Below, in pieces: positions 48,213 through 57,044 of a stretch of 64,000 bases of DNA; the stretch's first letter is position 1, and every line of letters starts with the position of its first letter. Made by a program: the position numbers and the translations under genes. This DNA is from Kitasatospora sp. SUK 42 (GTDB lineage Bacteria > Actinomycetota > Actinomycetes > Streptomycetales > Streptomycetaceae): NCBI RefSeq assembly GCF_015776785.2, contig NZ_LFMD02000002.1, positions 428,125 through 492,124 of the forward strand, given 5' to 3'. The notes under the pieces were generated by a model, which saw only the letters and a list, made by a program, of their open reading frames with translations, had not been told where the DNA came from and ran no database searches.

Positions 48213-49091
48213 TCAGTGCTCCCGGGGCGCGGGGACGGAGGGCTCGATCTCGGGGTGGACGGTGAGCAGCGCCCGCATCGCGGCCTCGCCCGCGGTGCCG
48301 TCGCCGGTGCCCAGCGCGTCCACCAGCCGGGCGTGCAGGCCGACCGAGGACTCGGAGGGCCGCTCGCAGGAGATCGCCGGGCCGCCCGAGACCTGCAGCG
48401 CACAGGAGACGATCCCGGACAGGTGCTCCAGCATCCGGTTCCCGGCCATCTGCAGGACCAGGCCGTGCAGCTCGGCGTCGGCCCGGGTGTAGGTGGACAG
48501 ATCGGCCTGGGAGGCGGCGTGGCCCATGATCTCGACCAGCTCGGCGAGGCGCTGCTGGACGTCCTCCCGGCCGTGGCCGGCCGCCAGCCGGGCGGCCAGC
48601 GGCTCGATCGCCCAGCGGAGCTCGAAGAGCTCCCGGCGCTGCTCGTCCCGCTGCGGGCCGAAGGCGCGCCACTCGATGATGTCCGGGTCCAGCAGGTTCC
48701 AGTCGCCGACGGGGCGGACCCGGGTGCCGACGTTCGGGCGGGCACTGACCAGGCCCTTGGCCTCCAGCACGCGCAGCGACTCTCGGACGACGGTCCGGGA
48801 CACCTCGAACCGCTGGCCGATCTCCTCGGGCACGAGCGGACGGTCGGCACCGAGGTCGCCGGAGACGATCATCTGGCCGAGCTGCTGGACCAGCTGGCCG
48901 TGCAGACCGCGACCGCGGCTGCTGGTGGTCTTGCGGCCGACCCGGGAGATCTCGGACTCGGCGCCCTCCCAGCGGGGCGCCGGCGGGGTCGGCCGGTCGG
49001 CGTACGAGAAGCGGTCCAGATCGCCGGGGCCGTGGATGGGCCCATCGGCGGAACGGGCGGGGGTCATGGTGGGGTGCGCAAGGGTACTCAC
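48213..49091 (-). CDS. whiH: Sporulation transcription factor WhiH (GntR/FadR family)
   Basis: 292 aa from GTG 49091. N-terminal winged helix (about 70-135): LHGQLVQQLGQMIVSGDLG, EEIGQRFEVSRTVVRESLRV, SARPNVGTRVRP. FCD ligand domain about 160-285: ELFELRWAIEPLAARLA, DAELHGLVLQMAGNRMLEHL. WhiH is needed for sporulation septation; its gene is a sigma-WhiG target and lies next to hrdB, as here. Start uncertain: AAGGAGG ends one nt before the GTG; ATG at 49067 (residue 9) is the alternative. Confidence 0.93.
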   Translation of the reverse strand: MSTLAHPTMTPARSADGPIHGPGDLDRFSYADRPTPPAPRWEGAESEISRVGRKTTSSRGRGLHGQLVQQLGQMIVSGDLGADRPLVPEEIGQRFEVSRTVVRESLRVLEAKGLVSARPNVGTRVRPVGDWNLLDPDIIEWRAFGPQRDEQRRELFELRWAIEPLAARLAAGHGREDVQQRLAELVEIMGHAASQADLSTYTRADAELHGLVLQMAGNRMLEHLSGIVSCALQVSGGPAISCERPSESSVGLHARLVDALGTGDGTAGEAAMRALLTVHPEIEPSVPAPREH

Positions 49092-49105
49092 GCCTCCTTT
49101 GTCGG

Positions 49106-49134
49106 CGATCGGCAGGCGCAGCTTGAGAATTCTC
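49106..49134 (-). promoter_or_regulatory. Candidate whiH promoter elements and a 10-bp palindrome
   Basis: On the minus strand GCCGATCG (49106-49113) resembles the sigma-WhiG -10 (GCCGATAA), but no good TAAA lies 15-16 nt upstream. GAGAATTCTC (49125-49134) is a perfect palindrome just above it and could be the binding site of WhiH or another regulator. Suggestive only. Confidence 0.35.
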
Positions 49135-49336
49135 GTGAAAAGCACACGAAAGGGTGATCGACCGTGACTGGATAATTGACTTCTTATCAGGAAGAAACGC
49201 GCATTGCGGTCAGTGCTGGTCGATCTTGGTGGTTCGGGACGGTCCATGGCCTGGATGGCGTGGCGGGTGGCGTCCCGGGGCGCGTTGCGGGCGTGTGGGC
49301 GTTGGGGTGTTGCGGGCGCTCCGGGCGTTGCGGGCG

Positions 49337-50245
49337 CTACAGCGCGCGGCGGCGGGCCTGGACGAGCAGGGCCACCAGCAGCAGGACCGCCGCAGGGGTC
49401 GCGACGGCCCAGAGCAGCGCCGGGTTCGTCAGCGCCGCGTTCCCGGCCGCCGCGGCCTCGCGTGCTCCGCCGTACACCCAGCCGTAGGCCCACTCGATGC
49501 CGGACCGGAAGGGCAGCGGCCCGGCCGCCCGGCTCGACCACGGACGGCCGCTCCCCCGCAGCAGCAGGGCGACACCGGACTCCAGCAGCGACGGCAGCGC
49601 GCACAGCAGCAGCACCCCGGCGACGGCGCTGCGGGTCAGCGAGGCGGTCAGCACACCGGTCCAGGCCGCCACCACGGTCAGCAGGACGAACACCATCAGC
49701 GCGGCCGGCACCCCGTGGCCGGCCACCAGGCCCAGCGGGGCGAACACGGCCGGCAGGTCGCCGAGGGCGCTCAGCCCGGCGGTGTCCAGCGCCCCGGACA
49801 CCTGACCGGACAGCGCGGCCGGGTCCGCCCAGGCGGCCACCGTCACCCCGCGCGGCAGCGCGAGGTGCACGGCCACCGCGTCCAGCAGCAGGGTGGCCAG
49901 CGCCAGCACAGCCGCCACCGAGCCGACCACCAGCAGCTTGGCCAGCAGCAGCCGCACCCGGCGCGAGTACGCCACCTGGGAGGCGGGCAGCCCCGGGTAG
50001 CGCACCTCGTGCCCGTACGAGAGCGCCCCCAGCAGGCCGGCGCCGAACACCGCGAAGGGCAGTGGGATCAGCGGGAGGGCGGCGGTCAGCAACCGCACCC
50101 CGGCCGGGGCTTCGAGCGGGCCCGCGGGGGTCCGGCTCGCCAGGCCGGCGGCCGCGATGGCGTCGCAGAGCAGTACGGCGGCGAGCAGCAGCCAGGTGGA
50201 ACGCAGGCCGCGCAGGCGGCGCAGCTCGTAGGCCAGGACACGCAC
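49337..50245 (-). CDS. ABC-2-like transporter permease protein
   Basis: 302 aa, six TM helices with a long first cytoplasmic half: MRVLAYELRRLRGLRSTWLLL, then LPFAVFGAGLLGALSYGHE, LLVVGSVAAVLALATLLLDA, and a C-terminal LLWAVATPAAVLLLVALLV. Partner of the degenerate ATPase gene 3 nt upstream. Substrate not readable. 3' untranslated DNA has repeats of GTTGCGGGCG (three copies about 49284-49337). Confidence 0.85.
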   Translation of the reverse strand: MRVLAYELRRLRGLRSTWLLLAAVLLCDAIAAAGLASRTPAGPLEAPAGVRLLTAALPLIPLPFAVFGAGLLGALSYGHEVRYPGLPASQVAYSRRVRLLLAKLLVVGSVAAVLALATLLLDAVAVHLALPRGVTVAAWADPAALSGQVSGALDTAGLSALGDLPAVFAPLGLVAGHGVPAALMVFVLLTVVAAWTGVLTASLTRSAVAGVLLLCALPSLLESGVALLLRGSGRPWSSRAAGPLPFRSGIEWAYGWVYGGAREAAAAGNAALTNPALLWAVATPAAVLLLVALLVQARRRAL

Positions 50246-50248
50246 GGT

Positions 50249-51760
50249 TCACTCGCTCCGGTGGTCGTCGGGGGTGGCGGGGGCGGGAGTGGCGGGGGTT
50301 GAAGTGGCGGAGGTGGCGGGGGCGGTGGGAGTGGCAGAGGTGGCAGGGGCCTTGCTCCTGCCGACGCGGCGGAGGCGGACGGTGTCGTCGGTGCGCAGGT
50401 CGGCGGCGCCCTCACCACGGCGCGGGGGCTTGGCGGGGGTGGGAGCGGCAGGGGCGGAAGCGGCTCCGGTGGGCTCGACCGCCTTGGCGGGGGTGGCGGC
50501 CGGGGCCGGGTCGTCACGGAAGAGGCGGTCCACGGCAACGGTGGGGGTGGGGGCCTCCTGCTGGGCGGCGGGCGTACCGAGGACGGGGAGGACGGCCGTC
50601 ACCGAGGCGACGGGCAGCGCGCGGGTGGGCGGGGCCGCGTCGTCCCGGGAGCGGCCCTCCGAGGCGGGCTCGGGGACGGCGGGCCGACGAGCCGCCTCGA
50701 AGCTCCGGCCGGGGCGCCGCCCAGAGGGCTTGTCAGGGCGCCGCTCGGAGGGCTTGCCGGGGTGCTGATCGGGGTGCTGGTCGGCATTTCGGTCGGTGCT
50801 CTGCTCGGGCTCGGCTTCGGCCTGCGACTGGAGGCTGAGGTGGCCGGTGCGGCCGGAGGCGGCCGGCAGGACGGCCCGCGGGGCCGGCTGCTCGACCACC
50901 CGGTCGGCCAGCTCGTGCAACATGATCCCGTGGCGGTACGCGAGTTCGCCGATCTCGGTACGGCCGATGCCGGCCACCGAGAGGCCCGCACCGCCCTCCC
51001 GGCGGACCTTCGCGCCCTGGCTGACCAGCAGGTCGGCCAAGCGCGCCATCTGCGGCCCCCGGACGGCCACTTCGGGGCTGAGCCTGGTCCGACAGAACTC
51101 CGAGACCGGCTGGTCGGCCACCATGCGGCCACGGTCCAGGGTGACCACCCGGTCCGCGAACTGCGCGGCCTCCTGCGGGATGCGGGTGGTCACCAGGACC
51201 GTCCCGCCCGCGACGGCGAAGGAGCGCAGGAAGGAGTGGAACCACTCGACGTTGCGTGGCGACAGGCCCTCGGTCGGCGCGTCCAGCAGCAGGGTGCCGG
51301 GATCGCCGAGCAGCGCGGCGGCGAGGGCGAGCCGACGGTGCATGCCGGGCGAGAAGGCCCGCAGCCGCTGCCCGGCGACACCCGCCAGCCGGGTCTGCTC
51401 CAGCAGCTCGTCGGCCCGCCGGGCGGGGACGCCCACCGCCGCGGCCAGCATCCGCAGGTGGCTGCGCGCCTTGCAGCCCGGATGCCCGGCCTCCATCGAG
51501 GGCCCGTCCCCCGGACCGGGCAGCAGCACACCGACCTCGCGTTCGGGGCAGCGGAGCCGGTGGTAGGGGCGGTCGCCGAAGAGGGTGACGCCTTGGCCGC
51601 GTTCGAGTTCGAGCATCAGCCGCAGCGCGGTGGACTTGCCGGCCCCCTCGTCCCCGAGCAGTACGGTCACCAGGCCGGGCCGGGCGTCGAAGGTCAGATC
51701 GAGCACGGCGGGCGGGGCACCCTTGCGGTACACCTTGGTCAGTCCGGTGATCTGGATCAT
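50249..51760 (-). CDS. Degenerate ABC ATP-binding protein with long low-complexity C-terminus
   Basis: 503 aa. ABC domain about 1-215: Walker A GDEGAGKST (36-44) intact; Q-loop Gln absent (VGVLLPGPGDG); signature FSPGMHRRLALA (degenerate); Walker B TLLLDAPTEG with Ala161 instead of the catalytic Glu; the switch His is replaced by Arg193 (TTRIPQEA). A small alpha/beta region about 225-290. The last 200 residues are Pro/Ala/Thr-rich with repeats such as DQHPDQHPGK and APATSATSTPATPAP. It probably binds but scarcely hydrolyses ATP. First gene of the pair with the permease. Confidence 0.85.
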   Translation of the reverse strand: MIQITGLTKVYRKGAPPAVLDLTFDARPGLVTVLLGDEGAGKSTALRLMLELERGQGVTLFGDRPYHRLRCPEREVGVLLPGPGDGPSMEAGHPGCKARSHLRMLAAAVGVPARRADELLEQTRLAGVAGQRLRAFSPGMHRRLALAAALLGDPGTLLLDAPTEGLSPRNVEWFHSFLRSFAVAGGTVLVTTRIPQEAAQFADRVVTLDRGRMVADQPVSEFCRTRLSPEVAVRGPQMARLADLLVSQGAKVRREGGAGLSVAGIGRTEIGELAYRHGIMLHELADRVVEQPAPRAVLPAASGRTGHLSLQSQAEAEPEQSTDRNADQHPDQHPGKPSERRPDKPSGRRPGRSFEAARRPAVPEPASEGRSRDDAAPPTRALPVASVTAVLPVLGTPAAQQEAPTPTVAVDRLFRDDPAPAATPAKAVEPTGAASAPAAPTPAKPPRRGEGAADLRTDDTVRLRRVGRSKAPATSATPTAPATSATSTPATPAPATPDDHRSE

Positions 51761-51944
51761 CGCTGGCTGCTCCCAATGCCCTCGGCCGACCTGCTCGACG
51801 CCAGCACATTAGGGGTCGGCACCTCCGATTCCGGGCATTACCGGACCGCCACGGGCCCGCCTCACACCCGCCTCACCCGATCAGGGGAAAGTCCGATCCC
51901 GCGATTCACGGGCATGCGTTCTCCAGGCCCGGGAGCCCTGGCCC

Positions 51945-52715
51945 TCAGGCGTCAGGGCGGAGCATCGGCGGGTTGAGGACGGTCGCGCCGCCCGCGGTGA
52001 ACAGCTGGGCCGGGCGGCCCCCCTGACGGGTCGTCGTGCCGCCGGAGGGGAGGAGGAAGCCGGGGGTTCCGGTGACCTTGCGGTGGAAGTTGCGCGGGTC
52101 GAGCACCACGCCCCACACCGCCTCGTAGACCCGGCGCAGCTCGCCGACGGTGAACTCGGTCGGACAGAAGGCGGTGGCGAGGGAGGAGTACTCGATCTTG
52201 GAGCGGGCGCGTTCCACACCGTCGGCGAGGATCAGGCCGTGGTCGAAGGCGAGCGGGACGCCGTCGGCCGGGCTCTCACCGAGGAGTTCGCTGACCGGAG
52301 CCCAGCGGGCGCTGCTGGCGTCGCCGCCGGCCCGCGGGGTCGGGAGGTCAGGGGCGAGCACCAGGTAGGCGACGCTGACCACGCGCATCCGGGGGTCGCG
52401 CTGGGGGTGGCCGTAGGTGGCGAGCTGTTCCAGGTGGGCGCCGGCCGCGCCGGGGCCGACCGCCTCGTGGCCGGGGGCCGAGTGGGCGCGCAGGCCGGTC
52501 TCCTCGGCCAGCTCGCGGGAGGCGGCCTCGGCCAGGCCCTCGTCCGGGCGGACGAAGCCGCCGGGCAGGGCCCAGTACCCCTGGTAGGGAGGCTCACCGC
52601 GTCTGACCAGCAGGGCGCAGAGCGAGTGGTCGCGCACCGTCAGCACCACCAGGTCAACCGTGACAGCGAACGGGGGGAAGGCCGACGGATCGTAACGCGA
52701 CATGGCGACGATCAT
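51945..52715 (-). CDS. NUDIX hydrolase with C-terminal winged helix (NrtR-like)
   Basis: 256 aa from ATG 52715; an in-frame ATG at 52703 is the other choice. NUDIX domain about 10-150 with an intact box [17 protein letters not shown] then LAEETGL (G-x5-E-x7-REU-x-EE-x-GU). C-terminal winged-helix domain (about 165-240) with [20 protein letters not shown] and GGRPAQLF. NrtR proteins repress NAD biosynthesis genes and sense ADP-ribose; some retain hydrolase activity. The intact box allows ADP-ribose hydrolysis. A dyad overlaps its translation start, fitting autoregulation. Confidence 0.87.
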   Translation of the reverse strand: MIVAMSRYDPSAFPPFAVTVDLVVLTVRDHSLCALLVRRGEPPYQGYWALPGGFVRPDEGLAEAASRELAEETGLRAHSAPGHEAVGPGAAGAHLEQLATYGHPQRDPRMRVVSVAYLVLAPDLPTPRAGGDASSARWAPVSELLGESPADGVPLAFDHGLILADGVERARSKIEYSSLATAFCPTEFTVGELRRVYEAVWGVVLDPRNFHRKVTGTPGFLLPSGGTTTRQGGRPAQLFTAGGATVLNPPMLRPDA

Positions 52716-52717
52716 AG

Positions 52718-52732
52718 TCGTCTCTCTGACGA
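52718..52732 (-). promoter_or_regulatory. Dyad at the start of the NrtR-like gene
   Basis: TCGTC (52718-52722) and GACGA (52728-52732), separated by TCTCT. It lies immediately upstream of the start codon, covering the ribosome binding site. Possible autoregulatory NrtR site. Confidence 0.35.
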
Positions 52733-52825
52733 TAAGCACAGGCCCGCACACGGAATGCGCGGCACCGCCCACCGCGCCCGCCCGGCGCGGTTCGCGCGCG
52801 GGCGGGCGGTCCCATGCGGGTGCCG

Positions 52826-52875
52826 TCGGGCACGGGCGGGCACGGGCGGGCACGGGCGGGCACGGGCGGGCACGG
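52826..52875. repeat. Tandem 10-bp repeat, nearly five copies
   Basis: CACGGGCGGG occurs four times without a mismatch at 52831-52870, preceded by a TCGGG part-copy and followed by CACGG. It lies immediately before the stop codon of the debranching-like gene and 110 bp upstream of the NrtR-like gene. Confidence 0.9.
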
Positions 52876-52877
52876 TG

Positions 52878-55010
52878 TCAGCGGGCGACCAGTTGGAGCT
52901 CCGCAGAGGCCTCCTCCACCATCGCCACCCCGATCCGGCTCACCCGGACCGAGAAGGGCTCGCCCGCCACCCGCAGGCCGGTCAGCTCCAGTTCTCCGAG
53001 CGGGGCGGTGCTGGCCGGGCGGACCAGGACCCTGCCGCCCGGGACGTCGGGCCGGACGCCCGCGAGGGCGAACACCGCATGGACGGCTCCGGCCGCGGAG
53101 ACCGCCGCCGGGCGGCAGGCGGCGGGGTGCGGCACCGGCGGGCAGCCGGGGGTGCGCTGCTCCCCCGCGTACATCTCGGGCAGTCGGCCCTCGAAGTGGG
53201 CGGCCGCGGCGAGCAGGCCCTCCAGCAGGGTGCCGGCCTCGTTCTCGTGGCCGGCCGCGGCGAGTCCGGCGATCGCCAGTGCCGTCTCGTGGACCCGCAC
53301 CGCCCCGCCGCGGTGACCCAGGGGGTTGAAGCGGGGCGACTTGGCGCTGAGGGTGCGCAGGCCCCAGCCGCTGTCCAGCTCCGGGGCGACGAGGCGCTGG
53401 GCGAGCAGCCTGGTCTGCTCGCGGTCCAGCAGGCTCTCGTGCCGGCCGCCGTCGGCGGCGAGCCCGGTGTCGAGCAGGTGCACCAGGGAGGAGGCGACGG
53501 CCGGCAGCGGCTGGCCGCCCGGGGCCAGCCCGGCGGCAGGGCGGCCGCCGGAGAGGTCGTCGATCCAGAACCGCTCGCGGAAGCGACCGCGCAGGTCGGC
53601 GGCCCAGTCCCGCCATTCCTGGGCGCCGGGGCGGCCGAAGGCCTCCAGGAGCTCGGCGCCGTGCAGGGCGGCCCGGTGGGCCTGCGCCTGGACCTCGGCG
53701 CGGGCGGGCACCGGGTGGGCGGCACGTTCCTCCGCCGGGCGGCTGAGGTCGGTGACGAAGCCGTCGACCAGGCCCTTGCGCAGGGCGGCCAGGGCCCGCT
53801 CGGCGGCCGGGAACAGGTCGGCGACCTCCGCTCGGGGCAGGCCCCAGCGCCAGGCCTCGGCCAGGACGGTGACGAACAGCAGGGTGGCCTCGGTGGAGGT
53901 GCAGGTGGGCGGCAGTTCGGGGCCGCCGTGCCGCAGCGCGCCGGGCAGCAGGCCCTCGGTGCGGCCCGGAGCGGGGGCGAGCTGCTGACGGCGGGCCAGT
54001 GCGCGGAGCGTTCCGGCGGCGAGCCGGGTGCCGAGCGGCAGCGTCAGCCGGGCGGCCCAGAGCGCGTCGGCCGGGGCGAGGCCGAACCGCCAGGGTGCGC
54101 CGGAGGCCGGGTAGAGGTCGGTCGGGCGGTCCGGGTCCGCGAACAGCAGTCCGCCGAGGGCGTCCAGGGAACGGGCGACCAGCAGGGCGGCACGGGCGTC
54201 GTCGCTGCGGACCTCCGGTTCGGCCCAGGGCAGCGGGACACCGGTGCCGCGCCCACCGGGCGGGCGGGGGCCGCCGGGGGCCGTCTCCAGCTCGGCGCGC
54301 AGCTCGACCGACCAGCGGGCGCCGGGCTGGACCTCCAGGTCCCAGCGGAGCACCCCTGCCCCGGCGAGGACGGCGTGCGGGGAGGGCTTGGCGCTGACCA
54401 CGGCGCTGTGCACCGAGCCGGCCCAGCGCAGCCCGGCGGACTGCACCTGGCCCGGCAGGTCGGGCGGGCGGTGCCCGGCGGCGATCTCGGCGACCGGGCC
54501 GAGGTCGGTGCCGAGGGCGATCTCCAGCGGCAGCCGGGCGAGCCGGGCGCCGGTGTTGCGCACGGTGACGGTCTCCAGGCCGTCCGCGTGGCGCAGCCGC
54601 TCCACGGTGAGCGCCGGGTCGGGGTCGAGGTCGCCCGGGATCCGGACGGCGCCGAGGAAACGGGCCTGGGCGGTGCTGGTCGAGGTGCCCTGGAGCGGCA
54701 GCGGCTCCATGCCGCCGAGCCGCAGCTCCATCCGGGCGAGCACCCGGACGCCGTTGCGGTAGAAGCCGTGCAGGCTGTGGCCGCGCAGCTGGCCGTCGGG
54801 GCCGGAGGCGGCCATCGCGGGGGCGTTGACGCAGAGCACCGCGTGGTGGACGGCGGGGGGCTGCGGCCGCGGCGGGGCCGCAGGCCGGCCCAGGCCGGCG
54901 GGTGCGCCCACGGGCCCGGTCGGCGGGACCTGGTCGGGGCGCCCGGCAGGTCGGGGCGCGCCGACCACGCTCTCGGCCGGCATGGCCTGTGGTGGCCTCA
55001 TGGCGGTCAC
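52878..55010 (-). CDS. Glycogen-debranching-enzyme-like glycoside hydrolase (GDE_N / GH63-type)
   Basis: 710 aa from GTG 55010, with GGGGAGGAGA 6 nt upstream. Pro-rich start, then a GDE_N_bis beta domain (about 50-260; LRGHSLHGFYRNGVRVLARM, LPLEIALGTDLGPVAEI). An (alpha/alpha)6 catalytic-type domain (about 290-650): RPTDLYPASGAPWRFGLAPAD, LDSGWGLRTLSAKSPRFNPL, HRGGAVRVHETALAIAG. A final beta region. Related to amylo-alpha-1,6-glucosidases and MGH1-like hydrolases; the exact linkage is not predictable. No signal peptide. Confidence 0.83.
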   Translation of the reverse strand: MTAMRPPQAMPAESVVGAPRPAGRPDQVPPTGPVGAPAGLGRPAAPPRPQPPAVHHAVLCVNAPAMAASGPDGQLRGHSLHGFYRNGVRVLARMELRLGGMEPLPLQGTSTSTAQARFLGAVRIPGDLDPDPALTVERLRHADGLETVTVRNTGARLARLPLEIALGTDLGPVAEIAAGHRPPDLPGQVQSAGLRWAGSVHSAVVSAKPSPHAVLAGAGVLRWDLEVQPGARWSVELRAELETAPGGPRPPGGRGTGVPLPWAEPEVRSDDARAALLVARSLDALGGLLFADPDRPTDLYPASGAPWRFGLAPADALWAARLTLPLGTRLAAGTLRALARRQQLAPAPGRTEGLLPGALRHGGPELPPTCTSTEATLLFVTVLAEAWRWGLPRAEVADLFPAAERALAALRKGLVDGFVTDLSRPAEERAAHPVPARAEVQAQAHRAALHGAELLEAFGRPGAQEWRDWAADLRGRFRERFWIDDLSGGRPAAGLAPGGQPLPAVASSLVHLLDTGLAADGGRHESLLDREQTRLLAQRLVAPELDSGWGLRTLSAKSPRFNPLGHRGGAVRVHETALAIAGLAAAGHENEAGTLLEGLLAAAAHFEGRLPEMYAGEQRTPGCPPVPHPAACRPAAVSAAGAVHAVFALAGVRPDVPGGRVLVRPASTAPLGELELTGLRVAGEPFSVRVSRIGVAMVEEASAELQLVAR

Positions 55011-55699
55011 CGGACTCTCCTCCCCTCGGCGGTCCGGTGGCCGGGTCAGGCCGGTGGGCCGCGAGCATGCTCGATCGCGTGCTGATGGTGCCGGGCCGAC
55101 GGGGTCTCCCCCGTCGGCGGGTGTGCCGTGTCTGGCCGTACCCGGTGGTGGGCCGTGCCATGCGGTGTGCGGTACCAGGCCGGTACCGGCGCGCCGCGCC
55201 TTCGCGTCGGGCACACCACCGCGCCCGGCACGTCGTCAGGTCCGCTGCCCCGGCCTGCCGGTGATGCCGCCCTGCTCGGAACGCTCCGCCCCGTGGCCCG
55301 CGCCCGTCCGCGGCCACGCCCGTCCGGTCCGTGCCACCGGGCGGGCGGCCGCCCGCAACCGGGTGCCGTCGGACACCGCCCGAACGCAGGGCCCCCCGGG
55401 GTGAACGCCGCGCACCGCCGTCAGGTCACGCCCCGCCGTGACCGCCTCCGGTCGCACCCGGTTCCTCGGGCCCGTCACCGGGGCCTCGTCGCAGGCCCGG
55501 CGCCGTCCGCGGCTCGGCCCGCTCCAGAGCCTGTTGGCCCGGCGCCTCGGCCGGTGCGGGCCGCCCGGCCGGGTGGGCGGGGCGGTCGAACGGGTGCTCG
55601 ACCGCCGCCAGGATACGGTGCGGGGGTCGCGGCGCCCGCACCCGGTGACCCCGTGAGCCGCGACGCAAACGCTGTGACCAGCAGAGACCGAGGAGTTGC
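55011..55699. other. Long gene-free region between two divergent genes
   Basis: 689 bp. Several long frames cross it, but none has a ribosome binding site plus family resemblance, and they are Arg/Pro/Ala-rich noise. A perfect 9-bp hairpin CCGACGGGG-TCTC-CCCCGTCGG (55096-55117) lies in the leader of the debranching-like gene. Promoters for both genes are expected. Nothing else recognisable. Confidence 0.55.
55096..55117 (-). promoter_or_regulatory. Leader hairpin of the debranching-like gene
   Basis: CCGACGGGG (55096-55104) pairs with CCCCGTCGG (55109-55117), loop TCTC, about 90 nt upstream of the GTG start. Could act as attenuator or just be mRNA structure. Confidence 0.35.
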
Positions 55700-57013
55700 A
55701 TGTCCACCGCCAGCCGGCTGCCCGGGATTGTCACGACCGACCACGCCTTCCAGCTCCCCCTCGACCACTCCGCCCCCGAGGGCGAGCAGATCGAGGTGTA
55801 CGCCCGCGAGGTGGTGGCCGCCGGACGCGAGCAGGACGACCTGCCCTGGCTGGTCTTCCTCCAGGGCGGGCCCGGCGGCAAGGCCTCCCGCCCGCTCGGC
55901 CGGGACGCCTGGCTGGACCGCGCCCTGGACGACTACCGCGTGCTGCTGCTCGACCAGCGCGGCACCGGGCGGTCCACACCCGCGACCCGTCAGACCCTCG
56001 CCCGGCGCGGCGGCCCGCAGGAGCAGGCGGACTACCTGGCGCACTTCCGCGCGGACTCGATCGTGCGGGACGCCGAGCTGATCCGCCACCGACTGCTCGG
56101 CGCAGACCGGCGCTGGAGCGTGCTCGGCCAGAGCTTCGGCGGCTTCTGCACCCTGACCTACCTCTCCTTCGCTCCCGAAGGCCTGACCGAGGCCTTCATC
56201 ACCGGAGGCCTCTCCGGCCTCGGCAGCTCGGCCGACGACGTCTACCGCGCCGCCTACCCGCGCGTCGTCCGCAAGAACGAGGACCACTACGCCCGGTTCC
56301 CGCAGGACGTCGAAGCCGTGCGGCGGATCGCCGCCCACCTCGCCGACTCCCCCGCCGCCCTGCCCGGCGGCGGGCTGCTCACCGTCGAGGCCTTCCAGTG
56401 GCTCGGGCTGATGCTCGGCGGCGGCAGCGGCTCGGGCACCCTGCACTACCTGCTGGAGGAGGCCTGGGTGGAGGGCCCGGCCGGGGCCGAGCTCTCCGAC
56501 ACCTTCCTGGCCGGCGTCCAGGCCCGGATCTCCTTCGCCGAGGGCCCGCTGTACGCCGTGCTGCACGAGTCGATCTACGGCCAGCGCTCCGTCGACCAGG
56601 GCGGCACCGCCTGGTCGGCCGAGCGGATCCGCAAGGAGTTCCCGCAGTTCGACGCCCGGGCCGCGCTGGAGTCCGGCGCCCCGGTGCTGTTCACCGGGGA
56701 GATGATCTACCCCTGGATGTTCGACACCGACCCGGCGCTGCGCCCGCTGAAGGAGACCGCGGACCTGCTCGCCGCCCGCACCGACTGGCCCGACCTGTAC
56801 GACCCGGCGCGGCTGGCTGCCAACACCGTTCCGGTCGTGGCGGCGGTGTACCACGACGACATGTACGTGGACACCGCCGACTCGCTGGCGACCGCCCGCG
56901 CGGTGCGCGGTCTGCGGACCTGGATCACCAACGAGTGGGAGCACGACGGCCTGCGGCTGAGCGGCGGCAAGGTGCTGGACCGGCTGATCAAGGTGGCGCG
57001 CGGCGAGGCGTAG
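55700..57013 (+). CDS. Alpha/beta hydrolase, proline-iminopeptidase-like (S33)
   Basis: 437 aa, ATG 55700 with GAGGAG 4-5 nt upstream. Alpha/beta fold: oxyanion region LVFLQGGPGGKAS, LLLDQRGTGRSTPAT, nucleophile Ser in VLGQSFGGFCTLTY (G-x-S-x-G; about 148-152), acid AAVYHDDMYVDTADS, and His in TNEWEHDGLRLSGG near the C-terminus. Longer than the usual 310-330 aa because of an extended cap. Cytoplasmic, releases N-terminal Pro or other residues from peptides. Only 31 bp from the convergent DUF4192 gene. Confidence 0.88.
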   Translation: MSTASRLPGIVTTDHAFQLPLDHSAPEGEQIEVYAREVVAAGREQDDLPWLVFLQGGPGGKASRPLGRDAWLDRALDDYRVLLLDQRGTGRSTPATRQTLARRGGPQEQADYLAHFRADSIVRDAELIRHRLLGADRRWSVLGQSFGGFCTLTYLSFAPEGLTEAFITGGLSGLGSSADDVYRAAYPRVVRKNEDHYARFPQDVEAVRRIAAHLADSPAALPGGGLLTVEAFQWLGLMLGGGSGSGTLHYLLEEAWVEGPAGAELSDTFLAGVQARISFAEGPLYAVLHESIYGQRSVDQGGTAWSAERIRKEFPQFDARAALESGAPVLFTGEMIYPWMFDTDPALRPLKETADLLAARTDWPDLYDPARLAANTVPVVAAVYHDDMYVDTADSLATARAVRGLRTWITNEWEHDGLRLSGGKVLDRLIKVARGEA

Positions 57014-57044
57014 CAGCCTGCCGGCCGACGGGGCGGCGAGTGGA

